From the NCBI RefSeq assembly GCF_007859735.1, contig NZ_SIHI01000001.1, positions 156,848-220,847 on the forward strand: 64,000 nt of DNA, written 5' to 3'. A program made the position numbers and the translations under genes. The stretch is from Thalassoglobus neptunius (GTDB lineage: Bacteria; Planctomycetota; Planctomycetia; Planctomycetales; Planctomycetaceae). The notes under the pieces are model-generated. The model was given only the letters and a program-made list of their open reading frames with translations. It searched no databases and was not told the DNA's origin. Below, in pieces: positions 8,229 to 16,687 of the stretch. Numbering within the stretch: the first letter of the stretch is position 1; the number at the start of each line of letters is the position of its first letter.

Positions 8229-9128
8229 CTATCGAGCAATGACAACAGCCGGTTTTTCAGGAGAAACTTCCGCCTGTCGGGACTCGACTTCTTCGCGGTT
8301 TTCGCTGATCTGCTGAGTCAGTGAGAGATAGTCGTTGACGACTTTACGTCGGAGTTCCTGAACTTTTTCAAGCAGTGAATTCCGTTCAGAATCGTACTTA
8401 CGAAGCGTTTCGACGAGCCCGTTGAGAACTTCTTCGCTCGCACCGGCCGCAGCATTCCCGTCACCGTTCAGTTCGGCCAGTCGCTGATCCAGAGACTCTT
8501 CGGAGTTCTTGATCTGCCGGGAAGCGATCTCTTCGTTGATCTTCATCGTTTCCAGCTTGGAGCCTGCGATGATGATTGCACTCTCAAGCTCGGCAATCGC
8601 ACTTCCCCAACTTCCAGGAAGCGTTTGACGCAGGTGAACTTTCCCCTGTTGAGGCCATGTCTGGACTTCACCCGGGTACGGATTTCTCAGCAATCGACCG
8701 CCAGAACGGGCTGCTTTGAGATCGCCGATTTCGAACTCTCCGAGAAACCGGGACGACTCGCCGGGCTGCGGTTCAACGAAAGCGAAAACTGTCGGAGACT
8801 GTGAATCTGGCCCAACGCCCAATCCGGCGTTTTGTCCCACTCCAAAATCGAATCGGGGAATTCCATCGTTCAGAAGGAGTGCCCGTGACCCTGGAGCCTG
8901 CCAGACTTCGCCCCAAAGATGAGATTCCTGTTGGAGTTCTTCCTCGAGATTACGAACCGTCAGCCGCATCTCAGCCAACTGCTGTTCGCTGCTTTTCAAT
9001 TTCTCCTGACGCTCCTTCACTTCCGCCTGCCACTTGCTGCGAACGTCAAGTGCCATGGTAGTCAGAAAGATCGCCGGAATAAGAATGACGACTGCCATCC
9101 AAAGGAAGATTTTACCGTACAGATGCAT
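8229..9128 (-). CDS. membrane-anchored coiled-coil protein, unknown function
   Basis: 299 aa. One N-terminal membrane segment (IFLWMAVVILIPAIFLTTMAL, ~7-27) is followed by a coiled coil (KWQAEVKERQEKLKSSEQQL..., ~32-70), a central region of ~110 residues with LPGSWGSAIAELESAI, and a long C-terminal coiled coil (~190-285). No known catalytic motif was found. It probably faces the periplasm. It is transcribed towards the DivIC-like gene, which also has a membrane anchor plus coil, so the two could form a membrane complex; this is inference from layout. Confidence 0.65.
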   Translation of the reverse strand: MHLYGKIFLWMAVVILIPAIFLTTMALDVRSKWQAEVKERQEKLKSSEQQLAEMRLTVRNLEEELQQESHLWGEVWQAPGSRALLLNDGIPRFDFGVGQNAGLGVGPDSQSPTVFAFVEPQPGESSRFLGEFEIGDLKAARSGGRLLRNPYPGEVQTWPQQGKVHLRQTLPGSWGSAIAELESAIIIAGSKLETMKINEEIASRQIKNSEESLDQRLAELNGDGNAAAGASEEVLNGLVETLRKYDSERNSLLEKVQELRRKVVNDYLSLTQQISENREEVESRQAEVSPEKPAVVIAR

Positions 9129-9397
9129 CGCGAGGTTTCCTCGACTTGGCCAGGAACGGCCGAAAACTGGCTCTCGGAGTTGTCGGACCGAATCACTTCA
9201 TGGTTTCTACCGAGTGGCAGACACCTGAAAGAATCTTCACACACCTCCTGAATAGGTTTTGATGTGAAGATCGGCATATGAACCACTTCAGACGATCGCG
9301 ACCTAAAAAACACCGGGAATTAGGAATTTAGCGGATCGCCAATCTCTTCTAAAAATATCGCCGGTGATGGTCGATCGTCAAGAAGTCTCCTACGGAA

Positions 9398-9427
9398 GAG
9401 GCCGAACCTTTGAAAAGATCCGGCCTC
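9398..9427 (-). terminator. hairpin after the HtrA gene
   Basis: Begins 15 bases past the stop at 9443. GAGGCCG/CGGCCTC form a 7-bp GC-rich stem with an inner CTTT/AAAG pairing. No clear U-tract follows on the minus strand, so intrinsic termination is likely but not certain. Confidence 0.5.
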
Positions 9428-9442
9428 AGTCCCTCATTATCG

Positions 9443-10855
9443 TTATCGTTGCGATACCGCAAAAGGAATCTCTCCGTAGAGCGTTTCGCCATCCCTCACG
9501 ATGTAGAACTTAAGTGGCCCCATCAGCCGTGACTGGTGCTGATTGAGAACATAGTCGATGTCGTCACGCTTCACGGTTTCCCACTTGTCGAGACCGACCA
9601 GTATGTCTCCTCGCTGAATCCCTCGCGTCGAAGCGGGCCCCTGCGGTCGCAGATCAACCACTTCGAAACCGCCGTTGTAAGGTCGCGGGAGAGGAGTCGA
9701 CGAAGCGACTTTCGCCAGTTTGAGCCCCAACGTTTGCCAGACAGATTCGTCTTCTTTATTCAAAGTCGACGATGGCGAAGAGGCAATCGAGTGATCTGGC
9801 GATTGAGCCCGGCTGGCGATTTGACCTTGGATCGTCGATCGCTGTCCCGTCAATGAGCCCACCGAAAGTTGCAGATTCTCTTCCTTGCCGTCGCGGAGAA
9901 CGACCAGGTCGACAGTTTCGCCTGCCCGCTTTCCGAAGAGAGAACGTTCGAAATCAGTCGCGTCGACAACATCGACTGATCCGGAACGAATGATGACATC
10001 CCCATTCTCAAGGCCAGCAGCACTGGCCGGTGAGCCAGGCATTGTCGACTGCACGACGAATTTGCGGTCACGACCATTCTTGTAGTCGATCGCTCGCACG
10101 CCGTGATAAGTCTGATGATGCCGTTCGATGTTGATCAGTCGAGCAACTGTTCGGCGAGCGTCGTCGATTGGAATTGCGAACCCGATTCGCTGAGCACCAG
10201 CCCGAATGGCCACGTTGATTCCGATGACATCGCCATCCACGTTGAGGAGCGGTCCCCCGCTGTTCCCCGGATTGATCGCTGCATCGATCTGAATCAGGTT
10301 TTCGTAAGCTTGCTCTTCGTTGACTTCAACGTCGCGAGACTTATGGCTGACGATTCCCAGCGTGACTGTCGACTCGTACCCGTAGGCATTGCCGATCGCG
10401 ATGACATCTTCACCGAGCATTAAGTCCGATGACGACCCCATCTGGCCAACGATGAGACTGCTTCGCGGTTCAATTTTGATCACCGCGAGATCTTTTTGAG
10501 CATCGTAGGCAAGCACGCGCCCTTCGTATTTGGCTCCATCGAATGTCGTCACCCGAAGGCGTTCGACATCCTGCACAACGTGATAATTGGTCACGATGTA
10601 GCCGCGTTCATCGATAATGATCCCGGAACCCATTCCGTTGATCTTCGATGCTTTTCCGGCAGAAAAGACAACGTCGAGCGACTTCTGTCTTTTCTCGGTG
10701 TGAATATTCACACTCGACTGGAGGGCACGCTGAACAATCCTCGTTCTGTGCGTATTCCGCACGGAAACGAATTCCTCCTCAGCATAAGCTGAGGTGGCTA
10801 TAGTGACTGTCAGTATGGCCAACCATGTGTGTAATTGGCGAAAGTGATTCGTCAT
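9443..10855 (-). CDS. HtrA/DegP-like serine protease with two PDZ domains
   Basis: 470 aa exported protease for misfolded envelope proteins. The signal peptide (WLAILTVTIATSAYA) ends near residue 25. The trypsin-like domain has His92 (TNYHVV), Asp122 (QKDLAVIKI) and Ser199 (INPGNSGGPLL), a complete triad. PDZ1 is about 250-330 (GSPASAAGLENGDVIIRSG); PDZ2 is about 385-460 (LRPQGPASTRGIQRGDILVGL). A Ser-rich linker (ARAQSPDHSIASSPSS) separates them. It has a long leader and is divergent from the TPR gene at 11,113. Which HtrA paralogue this is cannot be told. Confidence 0.92.
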   Translation of the reverse strand: MTNHFRQLHTWLAILTVTIATSAYAEEEFVSVRNTHRTRIVQRALQSSVNIHTEKRQKSLDVVFSAGKASKINGMGSGIIIDERGYIVTNYHVVQDVERLRVTTFDGAKYEGRVLAYDAQKDLAVIKIEPRSSLIVGQMGSSSDLMLGEDVIAIGNAYGYESTVTLGIVSHKSRDVEVNEEQAYENLIQIDAAINPGNSGGPLLNVDGDVIGINVAIRAGAQRIGFAIPIDDARRTVARLINIERHHQTYHGVRAIDYKNGRDRKFVVQSTMPGSPASAAGLENGDVIIRSGSVDVVDATDFERSLFGKRAGETVDLVVLRDGKEENLQLSVGSLTGQRSTIQGQIASRAQSPDHSIASSPSSTLNKEDESVWQTLGLKLAKVASSTPLPRPYNGGFEVVDLRPQGPASTRGIQRGDILVGLDKWETVKRDDIDYVLNQHQSRLMGPLKFYIVRDGETLYGEIPFAVSQR

Positions 10856-11112
10856 CTGCGGACCTGTTCCAGGTGGGGTACTGAGTCCATTCTTGGGCGA
10901 GATCCCTCTGGCCGACCGAAGCCCACTCCTTTGATCTCCACAACTTGCATGATCGGAATGATCTCCGCTGCCCCTTGAAACCCGACAGACGGCGACGCAA
11001 AACTTACCTAACCGACACTTGTTGATTTGGGTAAACCCTTCGGCATACAGTCCTCCGCTCAGTCACTTTCTCGCTCTTTCTTCCCGTCCTTATTCAAGTT
11101 GAAAGCCACTCG

Positions 11113-11418
11113 ATGAATCGCCGCAAAAAAATCGAAGACATGCTGCAAGATTCGCCAGACGATCTCTTTCTCAATTACGCTTATGCGATGGAATTGGCTA
11201 AAGAGTCAGAAATCGAGGACGCACAACGAACTTTCACCAAAGTTCGCGGCATCAACCCGGACTATGTTCCCGCCTATTTTCAAGAGGCTCAGATGCTCGC
11301 AGCCGAAGATCGCGCCGACGAAGCCCGAACTTTGCTCGAAAACGGGATTGAGGTCGCAAAAAAAATCGGAGATTCTCACGCCCTCGGAGAAATGACAGAA
11401 TTTCTCGACAACTTGTGA
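11113..11418 (+). CDS. small TPR-repeat protein
   Basis: 101 aa, cytoplasmic, all-helical. About two tetratricopeptide units: LFLNYAYAMELAKESEIEDAQRTFTKV (~16-43) and VPAYFQEAQMLAAEDRADEARTLLENGIEVA (~51-81). These usually form a protein-binding surface; the partner is unknown. The start ATG directly precedes a basic stretch (NRRKKIEDML). The next gene on the same strand begins 22 bp later, so the two are probably co-transcribed. Confidence 0.8.
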   Translation: MNRRKKIEDMLQDSPDDLFLNYAYAMELAKESEIEDAQRTFTKVRGINPDYVPAYFQEAQMLAAEDRADEARTLLENGIEVAKKIGDSHALGEMTEFLDNL

Positions 11419-11440
11419 GTCACAAATAAGCCAACCAATT

Positions 11441-12034
11441 ATGAAGTTTGCCATCACCGGATTCCCCGCTTTTCCCGGGACTCCGTCCAACCCGACTCAC
11501 GATCTCGTTGACATCATCAATCAAAACACTCCGTTGATCGACGGACACTTCATCGAAGCGTTCTTACTTCCGGTCGAATACAACGGAGTGGAGATCGCCC
11601 TGAACCAGATTCTGGAAATGTCCGATCCGGATGTCGTTCTCTCTTTCGGAGTGGGACGACACAAAGAGACTTTGCGACTGGAGACGTGCGGAGAGAATCT
11701 CGACGACGCTTCCATTCCAGACAATTCGAATGAACTTCGACAGGGAACTCCGATCCTTTCTGATCAAAGTCAGTATCTCGACTGCCCCCATCGAGTTGAT
11801 TTGCTCCTCGAAGTTCTTCAGCAATCGGGTGTTCGTTCCGAACTGAGTCAAGACGCAGGTCGATACGTCTGCAATCATCTTCTCTATTACGCCAACCTGC
11901 TTGAGCAGTCCTCTCAGTCGCACTTCAAGTTTCTGTTCACACATGTTCCGTCGTATGAGAACGGATTTCAAATGGAACAGACGCTGACCGGGCTGCAGAT
12001 CATGATCCGCTGGTTTGCCGCTCAGAAGAATTAA
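11441..12034 (+). CDS. pyroglutamyl-peptidase I-like protein (peptidase C15)
   Basis: 197 aa, a little shorter than typical Pcp (~215). Family landmarks: GFPAFPGTPSNPT near the N-terminus; Glu in RHKETLRLETCGENLDD; the nucleophile motif SQDAGRYVCNHLLYY with Cys near residue 147; and FTHVPS with the catalytic His near 168. Pcp removes N-terminal pyroglutamate from peptides. Landmarks are kept but the middle is divergent, so substrate may differ. It follows the TPR gene by 22 bp. Confidence 0.8.
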   Translation: MKFAITGFPAFPGTPSNPTHDLVDIINQNTPLIDGHFIEAFLLPVEYNGVEIALNQILEMSDPDVVLSFGVGRHKETLRLETCGENLDDASIPDNSNELRQGTPILSDQSQYLDCPHRVDLLLEVLQQSGVRSELSQDAGRYVCNHLLYYANLLEQSSQSHFKFLFTHVPSYENGFQMEQTLTGLQIMIRWFAAQKN

Positions 12035-12082
12035 TTCGCCCGCTGCGACTCACATTTGCACCGGGGAATTGATTAAATTGTT

Positions 12083-12104
12083 GTGAGACCCTTCTCACGT
12101 TTTC
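12083..12104 (+). terminator. weak Rho-independent terminator
   Basis: GTGAGA-CCCT-TCTCAC, a 6-bp stem with a tetraloop, followed by GTTTTC. It lies 48 bases after the Pcp-like stop codon. The rest of the 305-bp gap 12035-12339 shows no gene or repeat. Confidence 0.5.
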
Positions 12105-12339
12105 TGTGCTCGCTCGGAAGTTTCAAAATGGTTTTCGTCCTGCTTGCTGATGGCAAATTGCGAAAACTATTCGGAAAAATACTTGAATCTGCTCGCAATC
12201 CATCCGAACTACGAAACTGCGTTACAAAACAATCAAGAAACCATTCACGATTCCAGCGTGATTAAAAGAACACCGTTTTGAGGTTGGCCAGAGCAAACTC
12301 AGTTCTCAGCCTCAGACAAAATCAGAAAAGAGGAAGCTG

Positions 12340-13335
12340 ATGGGAGACGAATCGAAAGCGCAATATTGGATGGGGTTCGATCTCGGCGGAACAAAAATGC
12401 TTGCTCAAGTTTACGACGAGGACTGGAAAGTCATCGCGAAAGAACGGAAGCGAACCAAGCCAGGAACGTCCGAACGAGCAGGTGTTGACCGGATCATCGA
12501 CACAATCAATGACGCTTTAAAAAAGGCAGATCTCAAGCCTTCCGACTTAAAGGGAATTGGCATCGGCTGCCCCGGGCCGATTGATATGGATCGCGGTATT
12601 TTACTCGATCTCCCGAATCTGGGCTGGGAAGCGGTCCCGCTCAAGGAACAAGTCTCTGAAGATTTGAAATGCCCCGTTGCAGTCTTAAACGATGTCGACG
12701 CCGGAACTTATGCCGAATACCGAGTCGGAGCGGGAAAAGATGCACGCTGCTTGATCGGCGTCTTCGCGGGCACCGGAATCGGCGGCGGATGTGTTTATCG
12801 CGGAGAAATTCTGCGAGGAAAACAGGTCTCGGCGTTTGAAATCGGTCACATTCAAGTCATGTCGAACGGACCTCGCTGTGGTTGCGGGCAACGTGGATGT
12901 CTGGAATCGGTGGCGAGTCGGTTGGCGATTGCATCTCAAGCAGCCCGAACCGCCTACCGGGGCGATGCACCGAACTTGCTCGATCACTCGGGAGTCGATC
13001 TCTCGAAGATTCGCAGCGGAGCCCTCTCCAATTCCATTTCCAAAGGTGACACAGCGATCGAGGAAATTATTCTCGAAGCAGCCCGATATATCGGAATCGC
13101 CGTCGCCAGCGCGATCAACCTAATCGGCCCCGATATCGTTGTTCTGGGAGGGGGACTCGTGGAAGCGATGCCGGATTTGTTCATCCCGCAAGTCTTCAAA
13201 GCAGCCAACAAACGAGTCATGCCTGCCTACCGGGACAGTTTCACCATCGTCCCCGCCAAACTGGAAGACGATGCAGGTGTTCTCGGCGCGGCACTCTGGG
13301 CAGAGTATCAGCTTTCTGATGAGAAGAAAGATTAG
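12340..13335 (+). CDS. ROK-family sugar kinase (glucokinase-like)
   Basis: 331 aa. Phosphorylates a hexose, probably glucose, with ATP in the cytoplasm. The phosphate-binding loop DLGGTKM is at 14-20, GCPGPID at 76-82, the catalytic Asp at about 118 (LNDVDAG), and GTGIGGG at 144-150. The ROK zinc site is intact: His170 and Cys180, Cys182, Cys187 in GPRCGCGQRGC. There is no N-terminal DNA-binding domain, so it is a kinase and not a NagC/XylR-type repressor. The ATG has GAGGAAG upstream. It ends with its own terminator. Confidence 0.92.
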   Translation: MGDESKAQYWMGFDLGGTKMLAQVYDEDWKVIAKERKRTKPGTSERAGVDRIIDTINDALKKADLKPSDLKGIGIGCPGPIDMDRGILLDLPNLGWEAVPLKEQVSEDLKCPVAVLNDVDAGTYAEYRVGAGKDARCLIGVFAGTGIGGGCVYRGEILRGKQVSAFEIGHIQVMSNGPRCGCGQRGCLESVASRLAIASQAARTAYRGDAPNLLDHSGVDLSKIRSGALSNSISKGDTAIEEIILEAARYIGIAVASAINLIGPDIVVLGGGLVEAMPDLFIPQVFKAANKRVMPAYRDSFTIVPAKLEDDAGVLGAALWAEYQLSDEKKD

Positions 13336-13345
13336 TCCCGCGCGG

Positions 13346-13380
13346 CCGCTCCTCATCAAGAAGCGAGCGGTTTTCTTCTT
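13346..13380 (+). terminator. Rho-independent terminator of the ROK kinase gene
   Basis: CCGCTC pairs with GAGCGG across a 13-nt loop, directly followed by TTTTCTTCTT. It starts 11 bases after the stop codon. Confidence 0.8.
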
Positions 13381-13400
13381 TCTCTCAAAGCGATCTGCCG

Positions 13401-13460
13401 AACTCGAACTTCTCTGATTGTCTCTTCAATTGGATTCTGACAATCAGAGAGTTTCGAGTT
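13401..13460. terminator. 60-bp hairpin between convergent genes
   Basis: AACTCGAA/TTCGAGTT (8 bp), a 2x2 internal loop, then TCTCTGATTGTC/GACAATCAGAGA (12 bp) around a 16-nt loop. The outer arm ends on the first base of the proline dehydrogenase stop codon (13460-13462). There is no U-tract on either strand, so it may be a 3'-end stability structure or a bidirectional stop. Confidence 0.7.
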
Positions 13461-14884
13461 TACGCTCCGGAAGCGACGGCAGCTTGACTCTCTGACTGTT
13501 GCCCCGTGAGTTGAGGATCTTTCAACAGTTCATCGATGGATCTCGACTGATCGTAGGCCAGCCGCAAGAAAGACTCATTCGACGTGTTCTCAAGGAGTCG
13601 ACGCACAAGATAAGACATCCCGGGCAACAGCTGCCCGAATGGGGTATAGATCCGAACACGGTGGCCTAACTCACTGAACAGTTGCTGCTGTTCTTCTGCC
13701 ATCCCGTACAGCATTTGGATTTCCCACGCATTCGCGGGAATCTTGAGTTCCTCAGCCCATGCAATCGCATGCGCAAGGCTTCTGAGGTTGTGAGAGGCAA
13801 TTGCCGGTCGCAAGTATTTGTAATTCTCGAACAGAAAACGCGTCTGGACCTCAAAGTTGTGGTCCGACTCCCATTTATTGGTATACACAGGACACGGCCA
13901 TCCTCGATATTCGGCCGTAATCGTTTCGTAATCCCAATAGGCTCCTTTGACGAGCCGAATCCCGATTGAGGTTCCTCGTTCTTTGGCAAAACTCAACAAC
14001 GACTGCAAATCGTCGCCTGCATCGGGCAGATAAGCTTGAATCACGATTCCGCAATCCGGCCAGTCGCGGAATTCGTCTTCCATGAGGATTTCCTGGAAGA
14101 TCTGGAGCGTCAGTGGTTTGCACTCGTAATTTTCCATGTCGATGTGAACATACGCGTTGAGTTCTCGAGCGAGCCGAAAAATCGGCCGCAGCCGTTCCTT
14201 CACTCGTTTGCTCATTCCGTCGGCATCAACTGGTCGAAAATGGCTGACGAGCCCCGAAAGCTTCAGCGACACCTGACACTTCGGAATCCATCCCTGATGA
14301 TCCTGATCGAGAACAGCATCATCCGGCCATTGATTGACTTCCGGAGCAAGATTTTCAATCAGGTGAAGATAGGCCTGTTGATAGGCGTCAGCTTCACTGT
14401 CGCTGATAATCGCTTCGCCGAGCAGATCGAGACTGAATGCCAACCCCTGTTTTCTCAACCGAGCGACACTTTTGAGCACCTCTTCAGGTTTCTCTCCGGC
14501 GATGAAGCGTTCCGCCATTTTTCGTGCATTGTTTCTCGCGTTTAACGCCAGCGCTTTCCCGAGAATTGAGTCAGGCTGGGCGACGTCGAGTCCAAGCCGG
14601 GCAGCGACCGGAAGCTGATCGCGGACTTCATCGAAGTATTCTTGCAAGTGCTGAGTCACAGTCGCACTCGATTTGAGCATCGGCAAGACATCAACGAATC
14701 GAAACATCTGAATCTTGACCGATTCATCCTGCATTGCCCATTCCAGGATGTGATCGAGCCACCATCGTCGTTCAAAAACGGTCGGCTTTCTTCGGCTCAA
14801 CTGGCTCCACAGTTCTCGTCCGATCCGCTGTGTCGCTTCTTCGACGCGCTCAGTCAGATCGTCTGCTCCACTCTGCTTCGTCAT
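13460..14884 (-). CDS. proline dehydrogenase (PutA-type, monofunctional)
   Basis: 474 aa. FAD-dependent oxidation of proline to pyrroline-5-carboxylate. The barrel motifs match the PRODH domain of PutA: SLKLSGL, YVHIDMENYE, GIVIQAYLPD, GIRLVKGAYWDYE (~300), ASHNLRSLAHAIAWAE, EIQMLYGMAEE, VRIYTPFGQLLPGMSYLVRRLLEN (active-site Arg pair). The N-terminal ~90 residues are helical, as in the PutA arm region. No P5C dehydrogenase domain is present, and none lies nearby, so the second step must be encoded elsewhere. It is preceded by the racemase gene on the same strand, with terminator-like hairpins in between. Confidence 0.9.
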   Translation of the reverse strand: MTKQSGADDLTERVEEATQRIGRELWSQLSRRKPTVFERRWWLDHILEWAMQDESVKIQMFRFVDVLPMLKSSATVTQHLQEYFDEVRDQLPVAARLGLDVAQPDSILGKALALNARNNARKMAERFIAGEKPEEVLKSVARLRKQGLAFSLDLLGEAIISDSEADAYQQAYLHLIENLAPEVNQWPDDAVLDQDHQGWIPKCQVSLKLSGLVSHFRPVDADGMSKRVKERLRPIFRLARELNAYVHIDMENYECKPLTLQIFQEILMEDEFRDWPDCGIVIQAYLPDAGDDLQSLLSFAKERGTSIGIRLVKGAYWDYETITAEYRGWPCPVYTNKWESDHNFEVQTRFLFENYKYLRPAIASHNLRSLAHAIAWAEELKIPANAWEIQMLYGMAEEQQQLFSELGHRVRIYTPFGQLLPGMSYLVRRLLENTSNESFLRLAYDQSRSIDELLKDPQLTGQQSESQAAVASGA

Positions 14885-15076
14885 CTCTCCGTCAATCTCT
14901 TCTTAAGTTCACTCTGGTCAGATGCCACCGTCCGCCTGACGATGTGAGCCGCATTGACCGAACGTAGAAACTCTTCCGTTCACTTCAATCAGCAATGATA
15001 TCCTGAACGCCAACCTGACGAACAGCGGCGAGTGTGAATGCCGACTCCTGACACCACTCCCGAACCTGACACGACA

Positions 15077-15134
15077 ATCGAAAATGTGGTGTTCCGCACA
15101 CCACGATCGAAAATGCGGTGTTCCGCGCATCCGT
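15077..15134 (-). terminator. tandem duplicated terminator-like hairpins behind the LarA gene
   Basis: Two copies of a 29-bp unit (15077-15105 and 15106-15134). On the minus strand each folds and ends in ATTTTCG: ATGCG...CGCAT (15113-15130) first, then the 7-bp stem GTGGTGT-GCGGA-ACACCAC (15086-15104). They begin 7 bases after the LarA stop. Base changes between the copies keep a stem in each. Confidence 0.7.
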
Positions 15135-15140
15135 CCGGGA

Positions 15141-16385
15141 CTATTCGGCAAGCCGATACAACTGCTCGCCAGCTTTGCGAACGAGAAGCACGCCTTCGTC
15201 TTCGCGGTTTGCAAAGTCTTCGATATTGATGTCGTCCGGATTTCGGTATCCGAGGTTGATGGCTTCACATTCTTCCGGCGGGACCTGAGATGCGAGAGTC
15301 ACTTTCACTCGGCAGTTCTCTACACCATTTTCGAAAGTCCCTGATCCGCGAACGTGAGTCGAATGCGCCAGAACTCCCCACGGCAGATGCTTGAACTGAT
15401 CCCACTGCTTGATGAAGTAGTCACGACAATGGTAACCGATTTCCCGGATGGTCTTGTCATGAGTCACTGAGATTTCTCTGAGATGGGGAGCGTAGATGAT
15501 CAACTCTCCCCCATCAGCAACTACGGGTTCGAGTTTGTACATGCACTTCCCAGCCGTCCAGAGTTCGTCATACATCTGAGGCGAACAGGAAAGCACGGTC
15601 TGAAAAGGTTTATCGAGCCGTTTAATATGTGTCTGCGACGAGACATCTGCCGCTCGACTCCATGCGTCTTCCGGAGTTCCATAGAACAAACCATGCAGAT
15701 TGGTTGTTCCGTCAGAAGCCACAACGAACGTAATCGCACGACGCTCCACGGGAATGCGCGTCGCTGCCAGATCGACAACTTCGCGGACCGGAGTTTTCTT
15801 GACTCCAATAATCCCGACATTCGTGATCAAGGCTCCCAGCCAATGGAAGAAATTCAAAAGCTTGGGACCAGAAATTCCCGGGAAGAAATACTTGTTTCCA
15901 CCGGAAAAGCCGACCACTTCGTGTGGGAAGACAGGACCGAGCACCAGCAGGATTTCGTAATCGTGAATGCATCGGTTGATCTGAATCGGAACATTCATCG
16001 AGAGCAGCCCGTCCGAAATTCTTTCGGTTTCCTCCGGACTCAATTCGCCGATCGTGCTGAGAGCCTCATCGCGATCCCAATGGTGATTCATCAGCTTGAC
16101 ATCACGGTACTTCGTCGAACGTTGTTCCGCCGTTATTCCCAGAAGCGACATCATCTGAGTTTCCGGCATCGGCTGATGAGTTCCGAGCGCAAAGATGACA
16201 TCGATTTGGCTGACATGCGGGCTCAATTTCGAGTGCACGCAATCGAACAGAAGAGGCATCGGAGCCGTTCGAGTCGCATCCGGAACGATCAGCAGAACTT
16301 TCTTGCCTGAGAACTCTTCGCTCGGGAGCTCTGTCTCAAACCACGAGCGAACCTCGTCTTCTGTGAGCTGCGGAACTGATGTCAT
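15141..16385 (-). CDS. LarA-type nickel-pincer racemase/epimerase
   Basis: 414 aa, the LarA family size. LarA uses a nickel pincer nucleotide to racemise lactate or related 2-hydroxy acids. The pattern fits known LarA spacing: Asp36 and Arg39 (PDATR), His70 (GTHQPMP), His155 (FPHEVVGFSGG), Lys165 (GGNK; the pincer-linked lysine position) and His181, with the 10- and 16-residue spacings of the family. Cofactor genes larB, larC and larE are not in the window. The true substrate is unknown; many planctomycete members are not lactate racemases. No signal peptide is seen. Confidence 0.85.
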   Translation of the reverse strand: MTSVPQLTEDEVRSWFETELPSEEFSGKKVLLIVPDATRTAPMPLLFDCVHSKLSPHVSQIDVIFALGTHQPMPETQMMSLLGITAEQRSTKYRDVKLMNHHWDRDEALSTIGELSPEETERISDGLLSMNVPIQINRCIHDYEILLVLGPVFPHEVVGFSGGNKYFFPGISGPKLLNFFHWLGALITNVGIIGVKKTPVREVVDLAATRIPVERRAITFVVASDGTTNLHGLFYGTPEDAWSRAADVSSQTHIKRLDKPFQTVLSCSPQMYDELWTAGKCMYKLEPVVADGGELIIYAPHLREISVTHDKTIREIGYHCRDYFIKQWDQFKHLPWGVLAHSTHVRGSGTFENGVENCRVKVTLASQVPPEECEAINLGYRNPDDINIEDFANREDEGVLLVRKAGEQLYRLAE

Positions 16386-16687
16386 TCGATCTTTTCGTTT
16401 GAAGAACCAGGACTTGTCTCAATGAGGAATCAAAACCTCACGATTCCGAATCGTACTTTTCGACGGATGGAATCCGGAAGTATAGCGACCATCAGCCAGG
16501 GACGTCACCAGAAGTGGTCTCAAAACTGGCTCTGAATGCGTAAGGTTCTCGAATGCTTTCAGGTTGAGAAATTTCCGAATCACTCCCGCGGACCACCATC
16601 CAGCGACGTGAGAGATTCGCCACTCGAATGTCAGTCGACACCGATTCAATTGCCAACTTGCAGCCGGAAAACAATGCCGAAAACCTC
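16386..16687. other. 302-bp intergenic region, no gene seen
   Basis: Lies between the exchanger gene and the LarA gene, both on the minus strand, so it should contain the LarA promoter. A small TGAGG/CCTCA hairpin is at 16421-16438. Open frames here run on into the exchanger in the wrong frame and are not credible. Confidence 0.5.

Noticed and set aside
12083-12265. 60-codon open frame between the Pcp-like gene and the ROK gene
   Set aside because: It begins inside a terminator hairpin, has no ribosome site and encodes a basic sequence of no recognisable kind.
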